64,000 nucleotides of DNA, taken from positions 248,001 through 312,000 of the forward strand of contig CBFHOH010000001.1 in NCBI GenBank assembly GCA_965657335.1, written 5' to 3'. Within the stretch, counting starts at the first letter, position 1, and each line of letters begins with the position of its first letter. Positions 1-8,849 of the stretch are shown in pieces. This stretch comes from UBA4582 sp965657335 (GTDB lineage: Bacteria > Pseudomonadota > Gammaproteobacteria > Pseudomonadales > Azotimanducaceae). The notes beneath the pieces are model-generated. The model made no database searches. It was not told the origin of the DNA and saw only the letters and a program-made list of their open reading frames with translations. Made by a program: the position numbers and the translations under genes.

Positions 1-77
1 TCGAGATAATTAAGTATTTCATTCCGGGTCCTGTGTTCTCCGCGACCAGCGAAGCCGATGCAGCACTTTATCAGTGC

Positions 78-653
78 TTACATTGGCTGCACATTACGCG
101 AGGGCACTTTCAATTGTTTCAAACTCGACACAAGGGTCTTGCCCGCTGTTCGCGGGCTCACGGCTTTGTCTATTCGTTGGATAATACCCTGTTCATCAAT
201 ATAAAAGGTCCATCGCCGTGCGTATCCACCCCCAGATAAGACGCCATAGTCGGCTGTCATGCGTTTTTCTGGGTCAGAGAGAATGGGAAACGTCGCGCTG
301 TTTTTCTCTGCAAATCCCTTATTATCCTGAAAACTATCAGTACTCGCCATGAAGTAGGCGACCTTGTAATTTTGAATTTCCTTGTCACTGTCACGCAGCG
401 CTTTGCATTCGATGGTTCAGCCTCCTGTGAATGCTTTGGGGAAAAATGCGATAACGACATACGCTTTGTCTTTAAAGTCTGACAGGGAGTATGTGAGGCC
501 ATCGGACCCCCGAAGTGTGAAATCCGGTGCCATATCGCCAACTTCCGGCGCAGCATGGCTTAGGGTCGCACTGGTCAGTAACACGAATACAATGGCTAGC
601 CTCGCCCTGATGGCGCACTTCAGTAAGCCGAGTCTTATACGCTGGTGCTTCAT
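78..653 (-). CDS. Secreted peroxiredoxin, selenocysteine-containing (in-frame TGA at 417-419)
   Basis: AhpC/TSA-fold peroxiredoxin, predicted to reduce peroxides outside the cytoplasm. The ATG at 653 gives 191 residues: a signal peptide (about 1-34, ending SHA), then the thioredoxin-fold core (GDMAPDFTL, AFFPKAFTGG). The codon after FTGG is TGA, at the position of the peroxidatic cysteine. The same frame continues without another stop as TIECKALRDSDKEI and then a normal peroxiredoxin C-terminal half (GYARRWTFYID) to TAA at 78-80. Sec would be residue 79, with Cys83 as a possible resolving residue. A short hairpin lies just 3' of the TGA. The alternative, a nonsense mutation, would have to hit the catalytic codon by chance, and no other lesion is seen. 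Selenocysteine peroxiredoxins are an established family. Divergent from the methyltransferase at 791. Confidence 0.85.
393..408 (-). promoter_or_regulatory. Candidate bacterial SECIS hairpin of the peroxiredoxin
   Basis: In the mRNA, 8 nt after the TGA, AUGCA pairs with UGCGU (one G-U) around the loop AAGCGC. CAU/GUG can add three outer pairs. The apical loop contains G and begins about 13 nt after the UGA, close to the spacing expected of SelB-binding bacterial SECIS elements. The stem is short, so the structure alone is weak evidence. The catalytic-position TGA carries the argument. Confidence 0.5.
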
Positions 654-720
654 AGGTTCACTCTTAATAAATTGACTGTTTGGTGACTGTCGCGATACAT
701 GCCACATGCTTTTAAAAAAG

Positions 721-735
721 GGGTTAAAATAACCC
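721..735. repeat. Perfect inverted repeat between divergent genes
   Basis: GGGTTA-AAA-TAACCC, a 6-bp perfect palindrome with a 3-nt centre, lies in the 137-bp region between the Sec-peroxiredoxin and the methyltransferase. It could be an operator or part of the 5' leader of the peroxiredoxin mRNA. No factor can be named. Confidence 0.35.
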
Positions 736-790
736 TGGCCACCCGATGCTTGTTCGGGACATTCTTGCATAGAACCCCGGGGATCAAAAG

Positions 791-1723
791 TTGTCATTGT
801 CTACTCAACAGGCTGTGTTTCAGCCACTACTTCAAGCGTTGGCGGTTTTTTTAGCGACAGCGCAACCAGATGCTCGAAGAGTTTTTCACGGGCGGGGTCA
901 CCTGCATGAGGGACTAGAGCATATCAACGTCGATTGGTATGCGCCGGTGTTACTAGTCTCTGGCTACAAAGCAATTGAAAACATTGACGAGTTGACAGCG
1001 GCGATCCTTGAATTTGATACGGAGAGTCAAATCAAATCGGTCGTTTATCAACTACGATCTAGCAAGGGCGCTGTTGCCGAAGTCAAATGGGGTGAAGAGC
1101 ACCCGGTTTGTACAGTGACTGAAAGTGAGTTGAAATTTGAAGTACAACCCGGAGTGCGGCAAAACGCAGGTTTCTTTCTGGACATGAGACCTTTAAGGCA
1201 CTGGTTGCGTCAATACAGCGAGGGTAAAAACGTGCTGAATTTATTTGCCTATACCTGTTCCCTTTCTGTAGCGGCACTAGCGGGGGGCGCGCGCCAAGTG
1301 GTCAATGTCGATATGAGCAAACCAAGCATCAATTGGGGAAAACGCAACCACGCCTTGAACGACCAAGATCCACGAAGCGTAAAATCTATTCCGCATAATT
1401 TGTTTAAGTCCTGGGGTCGTATTCAACAATTTGGGCGATACGAGTTGTTGTTGATCGATCCTCCCACTCGGCAAAAAGGTAGCTTTAGCGTGGAAAAAGA
1501 TTACGCGGCAGTGTTAAAAAAACTACACAAGCTTTGTGAACCGGGTGCCGACATCATTGCGACAGTTAACAGCCCCTACTTGAGTGGAGACTACTTACCT
1601 TCGTTGATGCAACGATATCAAAGTAATATCCGACTAATTGGTGAGATGGAAGCGAGTCCCGAATTTGTCGACAAATACCCGGAGCGAGGATTAAAGATCT
1701 TTCATTTTCGGGCACCGGGTTAG
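791..1723 (+). CDS. Class I SAM-dependent methyltransferase, RlmI/RlmK-like
   Basis: Predicted cytoplasmic AdoMet-dependent methyltransferase of about 310 residues, resembling the C-terminal half of the 23S rRNA methyltransferases RlmI and RlmK/L. Visible signs are the QNAGFFLDMRP segment, the AdoMet-binding motif I VLNLFAYTCSLSVAALAGGA, an acidic strand end (VVNVDMS) and the motif IV-like LLIDPPT. The NPPY of N6-adenine enzymes is replaced by DPPT, which fits the RlmK/RlmI group. No PUA domain is present, so the protein is shorter than RlmI. The start used is TTG at 791, because no ATG lies in frame before the conserved core; this start is uncertain. It is a single gene divergent from the peroxiredoxin. 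The exact target base cannot be told from sequence. Confidence 0.8.
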   Translation: MSLSTQQAVFQPLLQALAVFLATAQPDARRVFHGRGHLHEGLEHINVDWYAPVLLVSGYKAIENIDELTAAILEFDTESQIKSVVYQLRSSKGAVAEVKWGEEHPVCTVTESELKFEVQPGVRQNAGFFLDMRPLRHWLRQYSEGKNVLNLFAYTCSLSVAALAGGARQVVNVDMSKPSINWGKRNHALNDQDPRSVKSIPHNLFKSWGRIQQFGRYELLLIDPPTRQKGSFSVEKDYAAVLKKLHKLCEPGADIIATVNSPYLSGDYLPSLMQRYQSNIRLIGEMEASPEFVDKYPERGLKIFHFRAPG

Positions 1724-1905
1724 TTCGTGACGATGTCTGGCTTTGTTTCGGAAATCTGTCTATCAAGCTTGTGAAATGACTCGGTGAAGTCGTCGCTGAT
1801 TGGTGGCGTAAGTGCCAATCGTGTGAGGTGTTAACTTCTTCAGTGTAAGAAGTAGCCGAACTGAATTACTATTAGATATTGTTTATGGTTAATCAGGAAA
1901 TAGTT

Positions 1906-2670
1906 ATGGGTGAGGAATCAGTATTGGTAACGGGTGGCGGGAGCGGCATGGGTCAGCTTGCCTCTCGTCAGTTAGCAAGCGCGGGCTACAATGTTGCGGC
2001 AGTAGACGTTAATGAAAAAGGGCTGTTAGAAACCGCCGAGGGTTTCCAAAATATCAGAACGTTTCAGACAGATGTGACGAATTATGAAGATGTGCTCAAA
2101 GTCGTGGCGGAGACTGAAGAAAAGCTGGGACCAATCAGGAAAGTCTACAATGCTGCAGCGATCATGCCGCTGGGAAAAATTGAAGACCAGGAAGCAGATG
2201 TCTTCAAGCGAGTGATGGACATTAATTACACGGGTGTTGTCAACGTAACGAAGGCGACATTGCCCGGGTTGATTGAAAGAAACGAAGGCGAAATTATCAA
2301 TTTTGCGTCTATCGCAGGCTGGTTGCCGACGATTTATATGGCGGCTTATGACGCTTCAAAGTTTGCTGTAGTTGCTTTCACCGAAGTGCTTTATCACGAA
2401 AATTTGGATAACAACGTCAAAGTCGTTTGCGTATGTCCTCCGCCAGTTAAGACACCGTTATTGCAGCAGGCTCGGGACACGGTTTGGCCGAAGGTCTTCG
2501 ATCAGGGTGATCACATTGAAGCAGAAGATGTGCTTCGTTGTATTAATGACACGTTAGCAAGTGGTGAGTTATTCGCATTTCCGGGGAAGCAAACCAAAAT
2601 GATCTGGCGCATGCGGCGTTGGTTGCCCGGCATGTTGTGGAAAAACGTGCACAAGTCCGAAGGCTTATAG
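1906..2670 (+). CDS. Short-chain dehydrogenase/reductase
   Basis: Rossmann-fold NAD(P)-dependent oxidoreductase of 254 residues. It shows the cofactor motif TGGGSGMG near the N-terminus, a D-V segment after strand beta-2 (AAVDVNEKG), and the catalytic pair YDASK with an upstream Ser in NFASIAG. The usual NNAG is replaced by YNAAA, an uncommon but tolerated variant. The ATG at 1906 is chosen because AGGAAA sits 7 nt upstream; the TTG and ATG further 5' have no ribosome-binding site. The C-terminal tail carries a basic, Trp-rich stretch (MIWRMRRWLPGMLW) that may be membrane-associated, as in SDRs acting on lipids or sterols. Substrate unknown. Confidence 0.88.
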   Translation: MGEESVLVTGGGSGMGQLASRQLASAGYNVAAVDVNEKGLLETAEGFQNIRTFQTDVTNYEDVLKVVAETEEKLGPIRKVYNAAAIMPLGKIEDQEADVFKRVMDINYTGVVNVTKATLPGLIERNEGEIINFASIAGWLPTIYMAAYDASKFAVVAFTEVLYHENLDNNVKVVCVCPPPVKTPLLQQARDTVWPKVFDQGDHIEAEDVLRCINDTLASGELFAFPGKQTKMIWRMRRWLPGMLWKNVHKSEGL

Positions 2671-2754
2671 GAGTCTTTTTAATCGAGGTGTGGGGCGCTC
2701 CAAATGTGAATGCGTCCCCATCACCTGTCGGTCATCTGCCGGTTTGACGCGTCG

Positions 2755-3930
2755 CTAGTTTCTAGCACCCGGGAACAGTCTCAGGAAGTTCTCGGTGTAG
2801 AACAAGTTCTTGACCTCGTCACTTTCAGCTTCCAGCCAGCCATCGAATTTGCCGAGCGGATTTCGTCCGCCTTCAACGTGAGGATAGTCGCTGGAGAAAA
2901 GATACAAGTCGGGATTTGATTGTTCGATCAACATCGCCACATCCTCATGAGGAAATGGCGTGAATCCCATTTGCTCTGTGAGTTGTTGTGAAGGTGTCCT
3001 CTCGAATCTGACGGACTCGTCTACTCTGCCATAGATTTTACTTACCCAGTCAAGGCGTCTCAGCATTTCTGGCACCCAGCCAGCGCCAAGTTCAACCGCT
3101 GCGCCGCGTAATTTTGGATTTCTGTCAAACACTCCATCCATTACCATCATGCTGATAAACGTTTCAGGTGGTTGATGCATAACAGCAGCATCTTTTGTTC
3201 TGACATTTTCACCGCCGCCCATCCAGTCTTTAACGGCCGCACGGCCGTTGTTGCTCCATTCTTTTAGTGCCTGCAAGGGGGCACCGCCAACATGAATGAG
3301 AAAGGGTGTGCCGGATTCCGCTAACAAAGCCCAGAATTTCTCCAGATCAACATGTCCCGGTGATTTTCCGTGAGGTGCCCGGTGCGGTACCCAGATAGCC
3401 TCAAGGCCAGACTCGATGGCGAATTCCAACTCTGAATACGCGCGTTCGGCATCATCGAGAGGCACAATGCCAACACCCATCAATCGGTCATCAGATTGAC
3501 AAAAGTCAATCATGTGACGGTTATGCGCTCGGGTGGCACCATAGCGAAGATTAAGCGGTTTTTTTGTGCTTGGGTGAAACGGGAAAGCGACGCTGTGGGT
3601 TGCAAAGACTAGCTGCTTGCGAAAGCCCAGCATATCCATTGCGGTGGTCCTGTCTTTTTTATTGAAGGCGCCAAGGGCCTGAATTTCCTTGGAACTCTCA
3701 ATTAACTTGTCTCCTAGATCGATCATTGACTGAACGTGCTCGGCGCTATGAGCGCCGCCCTGGGACATAATGACGTCTACTTCCTCATTACTTACGAGTG
3801 AAGCGCTGTAGCTAACTTCGGGAATGTCGTCGCGAATGTCTGGGTCAGCATAGGCTTTGAGGAAGTCTGGCAATTCCATAATGTGACTGTCTGCATCATA
3901 GATTGCTCGTTCAGGGGGTGCGTATGTCAT
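2755..3930 (-). CDS. Amidohydrolase family 2 (ACMSD-like TIM barrel) protein
   Basis: Metal-dependent hydrolase or decarboxylase of the Amidohydro_2 family, 391 residues, probably cytoplasmic. The N-terminal metal motif appears as DADSH, and the C-terminal metal-binding aspartate lies in SSDYPHVEGG. A central histidine lies in FLIHVGG. Many relatives act on aromatic or heterocyclic carboxylates (ACMSD, gamma-resorcylate decarboxylase), but the true substrate cannot be read here. It is convergent with the SDR at 1906-2670 and divergent from the CMD-type peroxidase at 4061. ATG at 3930 is followed by MTYAPPERAIYDADSH, a normal family start. Confidence 0.85.
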   Translation of the reverse strand: MTYAPPERAIYDADSHIMELPDFLKAYADPDIRDDIPEVSYSASLVSNEEVDVIMSQGGAHSAEHVQSMIDLGDKLIESSKEIQALGAFNKKDRTTAMDMLGFRKQLVFATHSVAFPFHPSTKKPLNLRYGATRAHNRHMIDFCQSDDRLMGVGIVPLDDAERAYSELEFAIESGLEAIWVPHRAPHGKSPGHVDLEKFWALLAESGTPFLIHVGGAPLQALKEWSNNGRAAVKDWMGGGENVRTKDAAVMHQPPETFISMMVMDGVFDRNPKLRGAAVELGAGWVPEMLRRLDWVSKIYGRVDESVRFERTPSQQLTEQMGFTPFPHEDVAMLIEQSNPDLYLFSSDYPHVEGGRNPLGKFDGWLEAESDEVKNLFYTENFLRLFPGARN

Positions 3931-4060
3931 AAAGATCCTTGGTGACCTTGGTAAGTTGTTTAGTCAAGGTTACCGTCTATTCTTTCGTTGTGTCCATGAA
4001 AATAATGATGCAGTTTGTGTAAACTAACCGCTTCCTAAATCGATCTGAAGAAACAAAGCC

Positions 4061-4627
4061 ATGGAACAACCAATTAGCCGTTTCCCCGTACCCGATGTGA
4101 ACGATTTGCCCGATGATATAAAAGAGAAAGTGCTGGCTATACAGGAGAGGTCAGGGTTTATTCCGAATGTTTTTTTAGCGCTGGCGCATCGTCCGGATGA
4201 ATTTCGTGCCTTTTTCGCCTATCACGATGCGTTGATGGATAAGGAAAGCGGTCTAACGAAAGCAGAGCGTGAAATGATTGTTGTCGCCACATCAGCTAAG
4301 AACGAGTGTCAGTATTGCGTCGTATCTCATGGCGCTATATTGAGAATCCGGGCGAAAGATCCGTTAATCGCAGATCAGATCGCGACTAATTACCGAAAAG
4401 CGGATATCAGCACGCGGCAACGCGCAATGCTGGATTTTGCTATCAAGATTTCACGGAATGCCGAAGCGACCTGTGATGAAGATTTCGAAACGCTTCGATC
4501 TCAAGGATTTAATGATGAGGATATCTGGGACATCGCCGGTATTGCCTCTTTCTTTAGCCTGAGCAATCGTATGGCAAATTTCACTTCTATGCGGCCTAAC
4601 GCAGAATTTTACGCGATGGGTCGCTAG
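4061..4627 (+). CDS. Peroxidase-related CMD/AhpD-like protein
   Basis: Carboxymuconolactone decarboxylase/AhpD-fold protein of 188 residues, of the kind annotated as uncharacterised peroxidase-related enzyme. The redox motif CxxCxxxH is at Cys83, Cys86 and His90 (ECQYCVVSH), preceded by the typical LTKAEREMIVVATSA helix. The N-terminal SRFPVPDVNDLPDDI segment is usual for this subfamily. It likely reduces peroxides using a thiol partner. Preceded by GAAGAAAC, a weak ribosome-binding site. It is monocistronic and convergent with the phosphatase at 4648. Together with the Sec-peroxiredoxin this gives two thiol/selenol peroxidase candidates within 5 kb. Confidence 0.85.
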   Translation: MEQPISRFPVPDVNDLPDDIKEKVLAIQERSGFIPNVFLALAHRPDEFRAFFAYHDALMDKESGLTKAEREMIVVATSAKNECQYCVVSHGAILRIRAKDPLIADQIATNYRKADISTRQRAMLDFAIKISRNAEATCDEDFETLRSQGFNDEDIWDIAGIASFFSLSNRMANFTSMRPNAEFYAMGR

Positions 4628-4647
4628 CGCGGGTTTCTCTGTGCGAA

Positions 4648-5265
4648 TCAGGTAACAAGCCCTGATAGGGGTCCTTTGCCTCTGACGAAGTGTTCCACGC
4701 TGCGGGATTCATCTTCCAGCGTGACACGGTAGATAACATCATTTCCCTGATGAAATGCGAGCGTTTCGTGCTCATTGAAAGCTAACAGCGTTGAGATCAT
4801 GACTCGTCCAATCAAACCGTGTGAAACGATGCCAATGTTACTCGCCGAATCGTCGATCAGCTCATTGAGAAATGGGGTCGATCTGGCAATCATGTCTGGA
4901 TAGTTCTCACAATTGGGTCCGCGATAATTGAAGCGGTCAGCCTCGAATGCCTGCCACTCTTTCGCCCATTTCAGTTTCACGTCAGCGTAAAGATGTCCGC
5001 TCCAGTCACCAGTATCCCACTCCATTATCCTGTCGTCGTAGCGCACAGGAACGTTTAAGTGACGATTAATAATTTCGGCTGTCTGTTTTGTTCTATCAAG
5101 CGGCGATACATAAAGCTTCTCAATGTTTTGAGACTTCAGAAATAGCCCGTTTACGTCGGCCTGCTCACGACCAAGGTCATTCAGGTCTGAGTTCCATTGG
5201 CCCTGCATACGCATAATGGCGTTCCATTCGGTTTGACCATGGCGGATAAAATAGAGATGTCTCAA
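4648..5265 (-). CDS. Histidine phosphatase family protein
   Basis: Phosphoglycerate-mutase-like phosphatase of 205 residues. The catalytic RHG motif is near the N-terminus (YFIRHGQTEWN), followed by the second arginine in SPLDRTKQTAEI, a family acid in the MEWDTGDWSG segment, and the second catalytic histidine in GIVSHGLIGRV. Substrate specificity is not evident; the form fits general phosphatases of the GpmB/CobC branch. Its ATG overlaps the end of the upstream DUF885 reading frame by 4 nt, so the two genes were translationally coupled. Confidence 0.87.
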   Translation of the reverse strand: MRHLYFIRHGQTEWNAIMRMQGQWNSDLNDLGREQADVNGLFLKSQNIEKLYVSPLDRTKQTAEIINRHLNVPVRYDDRIMEWDTGDWSGHLYADVKLKWAKEWQAFEADRFNYRGPNCENYPDMIARSTPFLNELIDDSASNIGIVSHGLIGRVMISTLLAFNEHETLAFHQGNDVIYRVTLEDESRSVEHFVRGKGPLSGLVT

Positions 5266-6347
5266 AATCTTACTCCTGTTTCGTCACCTTGCGATTGTTG
5301 CTCTAACCAGTTGTGCACATTGGTTTGAAGCACGTCCAGTGGAATGGCACCGCTGCCGAGAACAACATCGTGGAAAGCTCTAATATCGAATTTTTCACCT
5401 AATCTTTGTTCTGCTTCTGCTCGCAGCTCAAGAATTTTGAGTTGGCCGATCTTGTAAGCGAGCGCCTGGCCGGGCATGGAGATGTATCGATCAATCTCAT
5501 TGATGATATCAAGCTCACTCTTGGGTGCGTTTGACTTGAAATAGTCGATGGCGCGTTGTCTTGACCAGCCTTTATAGTGCATCCCTGTATCTACAACCAA
5601 TCTCACAGCGCGCCACATGTCATAAGTGAGCTGTCCGAAGCGATCGTAAGGATCCTCGTACAGTCCCATATCATAGCCCAGTCGCTCACTGTACAAGCCC
5701 CAGCCCTCAACGAAGACGGTGAAGCCTGAATAGCGTCGAAAGTTAGGAAGTTGTTCAAGCTCTTGCTGTAATGCGATCTGCAGATGATGTCCCGGTACTG
5801 ACTCGTGGACGCTCAACACAGCCATCTCCCACTTTGGACGTGTCTCGGGTTTGTATAAATTTACATAGTAGTAACCGGCGCGGCTCCCGTCAGCAGCTGG
5901 TCTTGAATAGTAAGCCGTCGTCGTATCTGGCGCTGATACATCAGGTATCTTTTTTAATCCGTAGGGGATTCGGGGCAGCTTGCCAAAGAGATCCACTAGC
6001 ATTGGGTCTAGCCGCTTGCTCATCGCCAGATAGCCCTCAAACAGTGCTTCAGGCGTATCGTAGTAAAACTGGGGGTCCGTTCTCAGGAAATGTACAAAAG
6101 CATCAAAATCTCCCTTGAAGCCAGATTCAGAAATGGCTGCTTCCATATCACTGCGGATTCGTTTTACCTCGTTGAGGCCGATTTGATGCACCTCATCCGG
6201 CGTCATATCGGTCGTTGTGAAGCGCTTGACCAGATATTCGTAATAACGCTTGCCGTTGGGTAAGTCAGAGACGCCAAAGCTTGTCCGGCAAGCGGGATAG
6301 TAAACATTGTTAAAGTAAGTGTTCAGTCGCCTGTAAGCAGGGATCAC
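5262..6347 (-). CDS. DUF885 metallopeptidase, C-terminal part (frameshifted)
   Basis: C-terminal two thirds of a DUF885 family protein, a zinc-dependent peptidase-like group. The metal motif HESVPGHHLQ is intact, as is the downstream glutamate region FVEGWGLYSERLG. The first possible start is GTG at 6347, but the conserved sequence continues upstream in the same frame (REVIAST before VIPAYRRL), so this is not a natural start. The N-terminal third is in another frame at 6344-7069. The pair is a single gene split by a frameshift near 6350-6400. A one-base sequencing or assembly error is as likely as a real mutation. Confidence 0.75.
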   Translation of the reverse strand: MIPAYRRLNTYFNNVYYPACRTSFGVSDLPNGKRYYEYLVKRFTTTDMTPDEVHQIGLNEVKRIRSDMEAAISESGFKGDFDAFVHFLRTDPQFYYDTPEALFEGYLAMSKRLDPMLVDLFGKLPRIPYGLKKIPDVSAPDTTTAYYSRPAADGSRAGYYYVNLYKPETRPKWEMAVLSVHESVPGHHLQIALQQELEQLPNFRRYSGFTVFVEGWGLYSERLGYDMGLYEDPYDRFGQLTYDMWRAVRLVVDTGMHYKGWSRQRAIDYFKSNAPKSELDIINEIDRYISMPGQALAYKIGQLKILELRAEAEQRLGEKFDIRAFHDVVLGSGAIPLDVLQTNVHNWLEQQSQGDETGVRF

Positions 6348-7069
6348 TGTCGACGCGATGACTTCTCGGGCTCGGGACTGGAAATTCTTGTTGCGTCGGA
6401 GGCGGGGATGCCCTGCGGCATATTCCTAAACACGTCATAGAACAAACTGTCCTCTGGTTTATCGACCAGTTGTTGTGCTATCTGTGCGGGCACACGTTGC
6501 ATGGTCGCTTTTGGTGGTAGCATGCCGGTTGCGACACCCTCGTCCATTAATGCAATCGTTTGATCCATTAACTCGTCGAGCTTTTCCAGACGCGATAACC
6601 AATCGTCGAAGTCCTGGGCATCTTTTAATCTCAGCCTAGAAGCGCTTTCGTTGAGGGTTTGAATACCACCTCTTTGGCTGATGGGAATTAGATGCGGCGA
6701 AAATGCTGACCGTTTAATACGGTCCTCGTAACGAAGTTTAAACAAGTCGTAGTTGACCTGTTCTTCCCTCGGTAATTGGCCTCTGTCTATTTCACTCAGT
6801 TCTGAGAGCGCCAGTTTGTCTCCAGCGGTATAGGCGGCAAATGCTGCAGCAGATAGGTCGGACCAGTTCCGATTAAATCGGCGGTCGCCAAGCGTTGACG
6901 CCCACACAGGGCTATTTTGCATATCCCGTTCCCACTGCTTATCGAAGAGCGCGTGGAGTTTACTTGATTCGCTGTTGCCGGAACTCACCTCGGCCGAGAA
7001 CCCGATTGGGATAGACCCGAGCAACCAAATTGAAACTGATATAGCGCCAATGGGCTTAAGAAAACGCAC
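6344..7069 (-). CDS. DUF885 metallopeptidase, N-terminal part (frameshifted)
   Basis: N-terminal third of the DUF885 protein, starting with a signal peptide (MRFLKPIGAISVSIWLLGSIPIGFSA), so the intact protein would be exported. Family-typical segments include LFDKQWERDMQNSPVWAS and RFNRNW. After GIPASDAT the frame loses similarity and ends in EKSSRRQ. The expected continuation (AREVIASTVIPAYRRL) is found in another frame that overlaps this one. The full-length product would be about 600 residues, the usual size for the family. No Sec or programmed slip signal is evident. Confidence 0.75.
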   Translation of the reverse strand: MRFLKPIGAISVSIWLLGSIPIGFSAEVSSGNSESSKLHALFDKQWERDMQNSPVWASTLGDRRFNRNWSDLSAAAFAAYTAGDKLALSELSEIDRGQLPREEQVNYDLFKLRYEDRIKRSAFSPHLIPISQRGGIQTLNESASRLRLKDAQDFDDWLSRLEKLDELMDQTIALMDEGVATGMLPPKATMQRVPAQIAQQLVDKPEDSLFYDVFRNMPQGIPASDATRISSPEPEKSSRRQ

Positions 7070-7259
7070 AAATTATTCCTGCAGCAGATATTTGCTGCAT
7101 ACAATAGATGGAAGAGACGATTGGGTCCAGCCTGAGATAGATACGACGTATAGGAGAAATGGTAGAGCGGAAACGTGAGTTTTATTCAATAGATATAAAA
7201 TCGTTTCCGAGGATCTGGTGCTGAGTATTCTCACTATTACTATTCGTGGCGCGGCGTGA

Positions 7260-8849
7260 TTAACGCGGTGATGCCGCAACCTCAATTGTTGCTACGGTAG
7301 GTTTGAGAACGACCCCCGCCTTTCTCTCGGCCATTGTGCCGTTTTCCCTGGCTACCTTGCCGTTTACGACAACAAGGTCAAACCCTTCTGCAAATTGAAA
7401 CGGATCTGGATAAGTTGCTTTCTCGCTGACTTTTGACGGGTCAAATATGATGAGGTCTGCTTTCATGCCAGCGCGCAGGACGCCGCGGTCAGCAATTTGA
7501 AGCGTCCTCGCAGGCAGCGAAGTCATTTTTCGGACAGCCTCGGGTAACGACATGATTTTCCGCTCATTCACGTAGTGTTCAATAATCTTTGCGAAAGTAC
7601 CGTGGCCACGAGGGTGGAAACCTGTGGGGCTGCCATCTGAACAGATAGAAATATTGGGATCCGCAATGATGGTCGATTGAAGCTGATCATTCATCACGAA
7701 GTAGGCACCCGAAGCGCCCTGAGGCCCAATCTTGTCAATCAACACATTTTCAAATGGCATCTCAAGCTCATGTGCGATATCGGCCAGGGTTTTGCCGGTG
7801 AAAGGCGCTGTACCCAGAAGGGTTGCGTCAGGGCCATTTCTGCGGGTGACCTTGTTAACTAAAAAAGTTTCGAGCTCAGCGCGCCTGGTTTTTTTTGCGA
7901 TTTGAAATTGTTCCTCCGCCTTAGCCCAGATCGGAAAAACGATACCGATGCCGGTATAACTTGCGTTATAGGGATATGTATCTGCAGAAATGCGAACCCC
8001 TTGAGTACGTGCATCCTCAATAATTTGCAGTATCTCGCGACCCCGCTCAGACCCTTTACCATAAACTGATTTTAGATGTGCAATGTGCACCCTTGCATGC
8101 TCACCTTGGGCAATGATTTCGGCAATTGAAGCGTCAAGCTTGTCATCGTCTTCACTGCGCACATGACTCATAATTAACCGATCTTTGTTGCCAACGACCT
8201 GTGCAATAGCGTCAAGTTCACGCGCTGGTGCATGCAAACCTGGATTGTATTCAAGACCCGAACTGAGACCAAACGTATACTCGAGAGTATCGTTAAGCGT
8301 GGCGAGCATTTTGTCCAAGGCTTGTTTATCAGGGTTTGCGTCTCTGCCGATACCCGAGATATTCCTTAGCGTGCCGTGTCCGACAAACATTGCCAAATTG
8401 GGTGCAAGTCCCTGTTCAGCAACTGCCTGCAGCCAATCATTTAGGTCGTTAACTTCTGGGCTATCGCCATCCTGCCCTAGCGTGATCGTCGTGACGCCCA
8501 TGGCTAAAAAGTTTTCGAAGTCCGGTGTTTCAAGAGGGTTTCCGTGTGAGTGCAAGTCGATAAAACCAGGAGAGATAACGCGTCCCCCGGCGTCAATCGT
8601 TCGCGTGATTCTTGTACGCATCTCGCGCGCCGAAAATCCCGACTCGCCAATGAAAACAATCGAGTCATCCACAATCACCACGTCTGCACGGATGGCCTCA
8701 CTGCCGAGACCATCAAGCACCTGTCCGTTTAGGATAACAAGGTCAATTTTGGTGTATTCGGGTAGGAAAAGTGGCTTTTCAGTGTCGCATGAAAAAAGTA
8801 AAAATAAGATCGCGGCAAATAAAACGTGAAATTTTTTTTTATGTTTCAT
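7260..8849 (-). CDS. N-acyl-D-amino-acid deacylase-like lipoprotein
   Basis: Amidohydrolase of 529 residues related to D-aminoacylase/dihydroorotase enzymes. Starts with a lipoprotein signal (LLFSC, lipidated Cys21), so it is probably membrane-anchored in the periplasm. The metal-binding motif is FIDLHSHGN, followed by an HVRSED region and a late SDGSPTGFHPRGHGTF segment typical of N-acyl-D-amino-acid deacylases. The composite beta-sandwich domain closes with ADLIIFDP. Predicted to release D-amino acids from N-acyl forms or act on a related cyclic amide. Its start overlaps aroQ by 11 nt, so it is the last gene of a three-gene unit. Confidence 0.82.
   Translation of the reverse strand: MKHKKKFHVLFAAILFLLFSCDTEKPLFLPEYTKIDLVILNGQVLDGLGSEAIRADVVIVDDSIVFIGESGFSAREMRTRITRTIDAGGRVISPGFIDLHSHGNPLETPDFENFLAMGVTTITLGQDGDSPEVNDLNDWLQAVAEQGLAPNLAMFVGHGTLRNISGIGRDANPDKQALDKMLATLNDTLEYTFGLSSGLEYNPGLHAPARELDAIAQVVGNKDRLIMSHVRSEDDDKLDASIAEIIAQGEHARVHIAHLKSVYGKGSERGREILQIIEDARTQGVRISADTYPYNASYTGIGIVFPIWAKAEEQFQIAKKTRRAELETFLVNKVTRRNGPDATLLGTAPFTGKTLADIAHELEMPFENVLIDKIGPQGASGAYFVMNDQLQSTIIADPNISICSDGSPTGFHPRGHGTFAKIIEHYVNERKIMSLPEAVRKMTSLPARTLQIADRGVLRAGMKADLIIFDPSKVSEKATYPDPFQFAEGFDLVVVNGKVARENGTMAERKAGVVLKPTVATIEVAASPR

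Noticed and set aside
417..419. TGA as an ordinary nonsense mutation making the peroxiredoxin a pseudogene
   Set aside because: The stop is at the catalytic Cys codon, flanking frame and homology are intact, a hairpin follows, and a second gene in the window shows the same arrangement.
6344..6347. DUF885 split as a Sec codon or as two coupled genes
   Set aside because: The halves are in different frames and the homologous region continues upstream of the second start, so it is a frameshift, not a readthrough.
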